DNA of 64,000 bases from JADJVL01 sp046331545 (GTDB lineage: Bacteria > Acidobacteriota > Holophagae > Holophagales > Holophagaceae). The notes beneath the pieces are model-generated. The model searched no databases. It had not been told where the DNA came from and saw only the letters and a program-made list of their open reading frames with translations. The stretch spans positions 1,116,001 through 1,180,000 of the forward strand of contig JAXLQR010000002.1 of assembly GCA_046331545.1 (NCBI GenBank), written 5' to 3'. Within the stretch, counting starts at the first letter, position 1. Every line of letters starts with the position of its first letter. The translations under genes and the position numbers were made by a program. Shown piece by piece: positions 63,811 through 64,000 of this stretch.

Positions 63811-64000
63811 CGGATCATCGCCTGCAGGTGAATCATCGCAGCCTGGCTGCCCCGGGCCCCGCCGTCCCGGAGCGCGTCCACCAGGGCCAGCAACGTGTAA
63901 AGGGATTCGTCCTTCGACGCGGCGAAAGGGACGGAGGGGTAGAGCGGCTCGAACGCGAATCCCCGGTGCGTCCCCTTCGGATCGGGCCAGACCGGCGGCG
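63807..64000 (-). CDS. C-terminal part of a probable HTH partner of the nucleotidyltransferase (5' end off window)
   Basis: Only the last 63 residues are visible: PPVWPDPKGTHRGFAFEPLYPSVPFAASKDESLYTLLALVDALRDGGARGSQAAMIHLQAMIR, then TGA. The phrase F-x-F-E-P-L-x-P-S-V-P-x-A-A and the L-L-x-L-V-D-A-L-R helix recall the regulator-type proteins encoded just upstream of AbiEii-like nucleotidyltransferases. The stop overlaps the nucleotidyltransferase GTG, so the two form an operon. The DNA-binding part lies beyond base 64000 and cannot be checked. Confidence 0.55.
   Translation of the reverse strand, partial: PPVWPDPKGTHRGFAFEPLYPSVPFAASKDESLYTLLALVDALRDGGARGSQAAMIHLQAMIR

Overview
The window is about 64 kb of gene-dense, very G+C-rich bacterial chromosome (G/C dominates third codon positions almost throughout). 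Gene content suggests a Gram-negative, anaerobic or facultative heterotroph: LpxD, Lgt, many lipoproteins and signal peptides, a pyruvate:ferredoxin oxidoreductase, aconitase and acetyl-CoA synthetase. A DUF5117/DUF4953-type zincin, membrane-bound Ser/Thr kinase, S9 and M14 peptidases, PIG-L and DinB proteins, and a start context of the form CCGGAGNCCCCATG, fit Acidobacteriota of the Holophaga/Geothrix group. This placement is an inference and no 16S gene is present. There are 60 protein-coding loci (two broken by mutations, two cut by the window ends) and one tRNA.

Layout. 1-6.2 kb: lpxD (partial), lgt, an RluA-type pseudouridine synthase, an Ig-like lipoprotein, a Cys-less membrane rhodanese and a membrane Ser/Thr kinase. 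6.2-15.3 kb: polysaccharide deacetylase, small conserved proteins, a di-heme cytochrome c peroxidase, a 0.3-kb nested inverted-repeat element, ybaK, a LigB-type dioxygenase behind a 22-bp operator-like palindrome, an SDR, an arylamine N-acetyltransferase and a VOC protein. 15.4-26.4 kb: a secreted zincin, acs, membrane proteins, a cupredoxin lipoprotein divergent from a MocR-type regulator that lacks its PLP lysine, a cNMP/DUF1003 protein and a zinc alcohol dehydrogenase ending in a 30-bp terminator palindrome. 26.4-37.3 kb: two exported DinB proteins, an overlapping operon (PIG-L hydrolase, 43-residue membrane peptide, Na+/solute symporter), a TPR protein, an ECF sigma operon and an M14 peptidase.

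37.3-46.5 kb is the accessory part. It holds a strongly A+T-rich two-TM gene with no recognised family, a hipBA pair with three operators exactly 50 bp apart, DUF418 and S9 genes, a frameshifted small gene, a DoxX-like gene and a Fic gene. The Fic and DoxX genes are each preceded by a copy of the same A+T-rich 60-bp palindrome-containing repeat. 46.5-64 kb returns to housekeeping genes: aconitase, DUF1275, MarR-SulP, ribH-nusB, accB-accC, a DHOD-like gene next to nifJ, tRNA-Thr(TGT), a nickel/cobalt-transporter-like protein and murJ. It ends with a nonsense-mutated AbiEii-type nucleotidyltransferase and the 3' end of its partner.

Functional threads: PFOR, Acs and aconitase link pyruvate and acetate to the TCA cycle. 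AccBC supplies malonyl-CoA. LpxD, Lgt and MurJ serve envelope biogenesis. HipBA, Fic, AbiEii-like and the A+T-rich gene form a thin accessory/toxin layer without any integrase or transposase in view.
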